6,194 nucleotides of DNA, from positions 1 through 6,194 of the forward strand of contig JAUHZW010000127.1 in NCBI GenBank assembly GCA_030425745.1, in the 5' to 3' direction. The position numbers and the translations under genes are program-made. This stretch comes from Actinomycetes bacterium. GTDB lineage: Bacteria > Actinomycetota > Actinomycetes > S36-B12. Positions 5,142 through 6,194 of the stretch are shown one piece after another (positions within the stretch are counted from its first letter, which is position 1; each line of letters opens with the position of its first letter). The notes under the pieces are model-generated. The model did no database searches, was not told the origin of the DNA, and saw nothing but the letters and a program-made list of their open reading frames with translations.

Positions 5142-5915
5142 TCAGCCCTGCAGCACGACGTCGAGGATCTGGATGTCACCCTTCTTGGGCGGTGACAGCT
5201 CGACCTGATGCCCGGCATCCGCAAGCACGTCCAGCAGGTCGGCGATGCGGGTCGGCCGGCGACGCGACGTCACGAGCGATCGCACGAGCAGCCCCTTCGT
5301 GGACTTGTTGTGGTGGCTCACGACGGAGCGTTTGCCGGCGCGCTCGGTCAGCACGCGCACGGTGACCGCACGGTCAGCCATGGCGTCGTCAAGCGGCCCC
5401 AGGTCGACGTAGGCGCCCGATCGCATATCGATGATCAGGCCCTCCTGTTCGCCGATGACGGTGCTCACGGCGTCGCGCCAGATGGTCGACAGTCTCCCCA
5501 GCGCCGGAAGCGTCACGCCCCCGCTGAGGCGGTACGACGGAATGGGGTCCCCGGGGCGCACGAGGCCCCACAGTCCTGAGGCGATCGCGACGCTCGCATC
5601 GAGCCGTCGACGTGCAGCGGCGGTGAGAGATCCGACATCCAATGCCTCGTAGAGCACACCCGTGTACACCTCGATGGCTGGCGCGCACGGCTCATCGGCC
5701 AACCGTGTGTTCGCGCCCACCTCGCCCAGTTGGGTCGGGCCCAGCCCGAGGGCCGTTGCTGCCTCCGGCGCCGGGCCTGAGCACAGGTCCAGGAGCGCTG
5801 TGCGGACCTGCTCGCGGATCCCGGTCAGTTCAGGGAACGACAACGCGGCGAGGTCGAGCACCGGGCCGCTCTGCGGTGCGGACTTGCCCTCACTCGGCGG
5901 AAGCAGGATGAGCAT
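5142..5915 (-). CDS. yaaA: YaaA family protein (peroxide stress protein, DUF328)
   Basis: A 257-residue cytoplasmic protein, matching the E. coli YaaA length of about 258. In E. coli the family limits free intracellular iron and oxidative DNA damage under peroxide stress. Seen: the signature N terminus LILLPPSEGK at residues 2-11, the conserved AIEVYTGVLYEALD at 80-93, IASGLWGLVRPGDPIPSYRL at 111-130, GLIIDMRSGAYVDLG in the second half, and the basic HHNKSTKGLLVRSL. The C-terminal part is the more divergent actinobacterial version. ATG 5913-5915 is supported by the exact family N terminus and a -10 element placed for a leaderless mRNA. It is convergent with the RNase H gene and lies 35 bp after the P450 on the same strand. 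The family assignment is secure, the physiological role in this organism less so. Confidence 0.92.
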   Translation of the reverse strand: MLILLPPSEGKSAPQSGPVLDLAALSFPELTGIREQVRTALLDLCSGPAPEAATALGLGPTQLGEVGANTRLADEPCAPAIEVYTGVLYEALDVGSLTAAARRRLDASVAIASGLWGLVRPGDPIPSYRLSGGVTLPALGRLSTIWRDAVSTVIGEQEGLIIDMRSGAYVDLGPLDDAMADRAVTVRVLTERAGKRSVVSHHNKSTKGLLVRSLVTSRRRPTRIADLLDVLADAGHQVELSPPKKGDIQILDVVLQG

Positions 5916-5921
5916 CCCTGC

Positions 5922-5927
5922 AGGTTA
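5922..5927 (-). promoter_or_regulatory. -10 element for a probably leaderless yaaA transcript
   Basis: On the minus strand TAACCT (TANNNT) is followed by GCAGGG and then ATG, a 6-nt gap that fits leaderless initiation. GCAGGG is at best a poor ribosome site. This would let yaaA be transcribed independently of the upstream P450. Confidence 0.45.
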
Positions 5928-5950
5928 GAGGGTCGGGGCAGGGCCGCCAC

Positions 5951-5964
5951 TCACCGCGCGGTGA
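5951..5964. repeat. 14-bp perfect palindrome spanning the P450 stop codon
   Basis: TCACCGCGCGGTGA reads identically on both strands and contains the P450 TGA stop. It may be a chance result of encoding TAR-stop in GC-rich DNA, or a binding site upstream of the yaaA promoter. Confidence 0.35.
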
Positions 5965-6194
5965 AGGTGATGGGCAGGTCCGTGAGCGAGTAGAGGAAGA
6001 ACCCGGGGGCGCGCTGCAGTGTCGCCCCGGGTGCCAGCCGGATGTCGTCGAGACGATCCAGCAGGTGATCGAAGGCGATGACCATCTCCTGGACGGCCAG
6101 CGGCTGGCCGACGCAGAAGTGCGGCCCGCGCGAGAAGGCGACATGCCGGTTGGCGTTCTCGCGGGTGATGTCGAACCGGTCCGGCTCGGGGAAC
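5951..6194 (-). CDS. Cytochrome P450 (C-terminal 80 residues only)
   Basis: A heme-thiolate monooxygenase cut by the window edge. The visible 80 residues begin FPEPDRFDITRENANRHVAF, the segment before the heme loop. The heme-binding loop FSRGPHFCVG follows, with the axial Cys at visible residue 27, and then QPLAVQEMVIAFDHLLDRL and the C-terminal LYSLTDLPITFTAR-stop. This matches class I bacterial P450s of the CYP107/CYP105 kind in layout. The usual glycine after the first Phe of the loop (FGxGxHxC) is Ser, and the usual LARxE after it is LAVQE. The substrate and CYP family cannot be given from this fragment. The redox partner genes are not in the window. Confidence 0.93.
   Translation of the reverse strand, partial: FPEPDRFDITRENANRHVAFSRGPHFCVGQPLAVQEMVIAFDHLLDRLDDIRLAPGATLQRAPGFFLYSLTDLPITFTAR

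Noticed and set aside
5890..6144. 84-codon minus-strand frame over the P450/yaaA junction
   Set aside because: It is an out-of-frame Ser/Arg/Pro-rich shadow. The P450 frame ending at 5951 carries the heme-binding motif.

Overview
The window is a stretch of high-GC actinobacterial chromosome. Evidence for this is the strong G/C preference at third codon positions, GTG starts, close gene packing, promoter -10 motifs that sit directly on start codons, and a gene order that matches Mycobacterium and Streptomyces as I recall them (aceE / DUF3052 / ahpE, then Nif3-like / C4 zinc ribbon / RNase H-phosphatase). A member of the Propionibacteriales such as a Nocardioides relative would fit, but genus cannot be fixed from this sequence.

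Layout. Positions 1-922 (minus) hold the N-terminal 307 codons of aceE, the homodimeric pyruvate dehydrogenase E1. A 257-bp divergent intergenic region (923-1179) with two inverted repeats separates it from a two-gene plus-strand unit, a DUF3052 protein and an AhpE-type peroxiredoxin, joined by a GTGA stop/start overlap. Positions 2079-2225 are a convergent, repeat-rich spacer. It contains a 12-bp inverted repeat and a 33-bp direct repeat whose second copy runs into the 3' end of a minus-strand tRNA-Val(TAC) gene. From a 56-bp divergent spacer, a plus-strand operon then runs from 2356 to 5135: a Nif3-like dinuclear-metal protein, a coiled-coil/C4 zinc-ribbon protein and a fused RNase HI-histidine phosphatase. 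The second of these appears to start at a CTG codon overlapping the nif3-like stop. The operon meets a minus-strand YaaA-family gene tail to tail with 6 bp between them. Beyond YaaA, also on the minus strand, is the C-terminal 80 residues of a cytochrome P450.

How the genes fit together. The window pairs central carbon metabolism (PDH E1) with redox defence (AhpE, and the YaaA family, linked to peroxide stress and iron in E. coli). It also holds a conserved operon of unexplained logic that links a dinuclear-metal protein, a zinc-ribbon protein and a nuclease/phosphatase. I see no phage, IS element, CRISPR array or unmistakably new system. The most unusual items are the CTG start, the tRNA-overlapping direct repeat and the palindromic spacer after ahpE.
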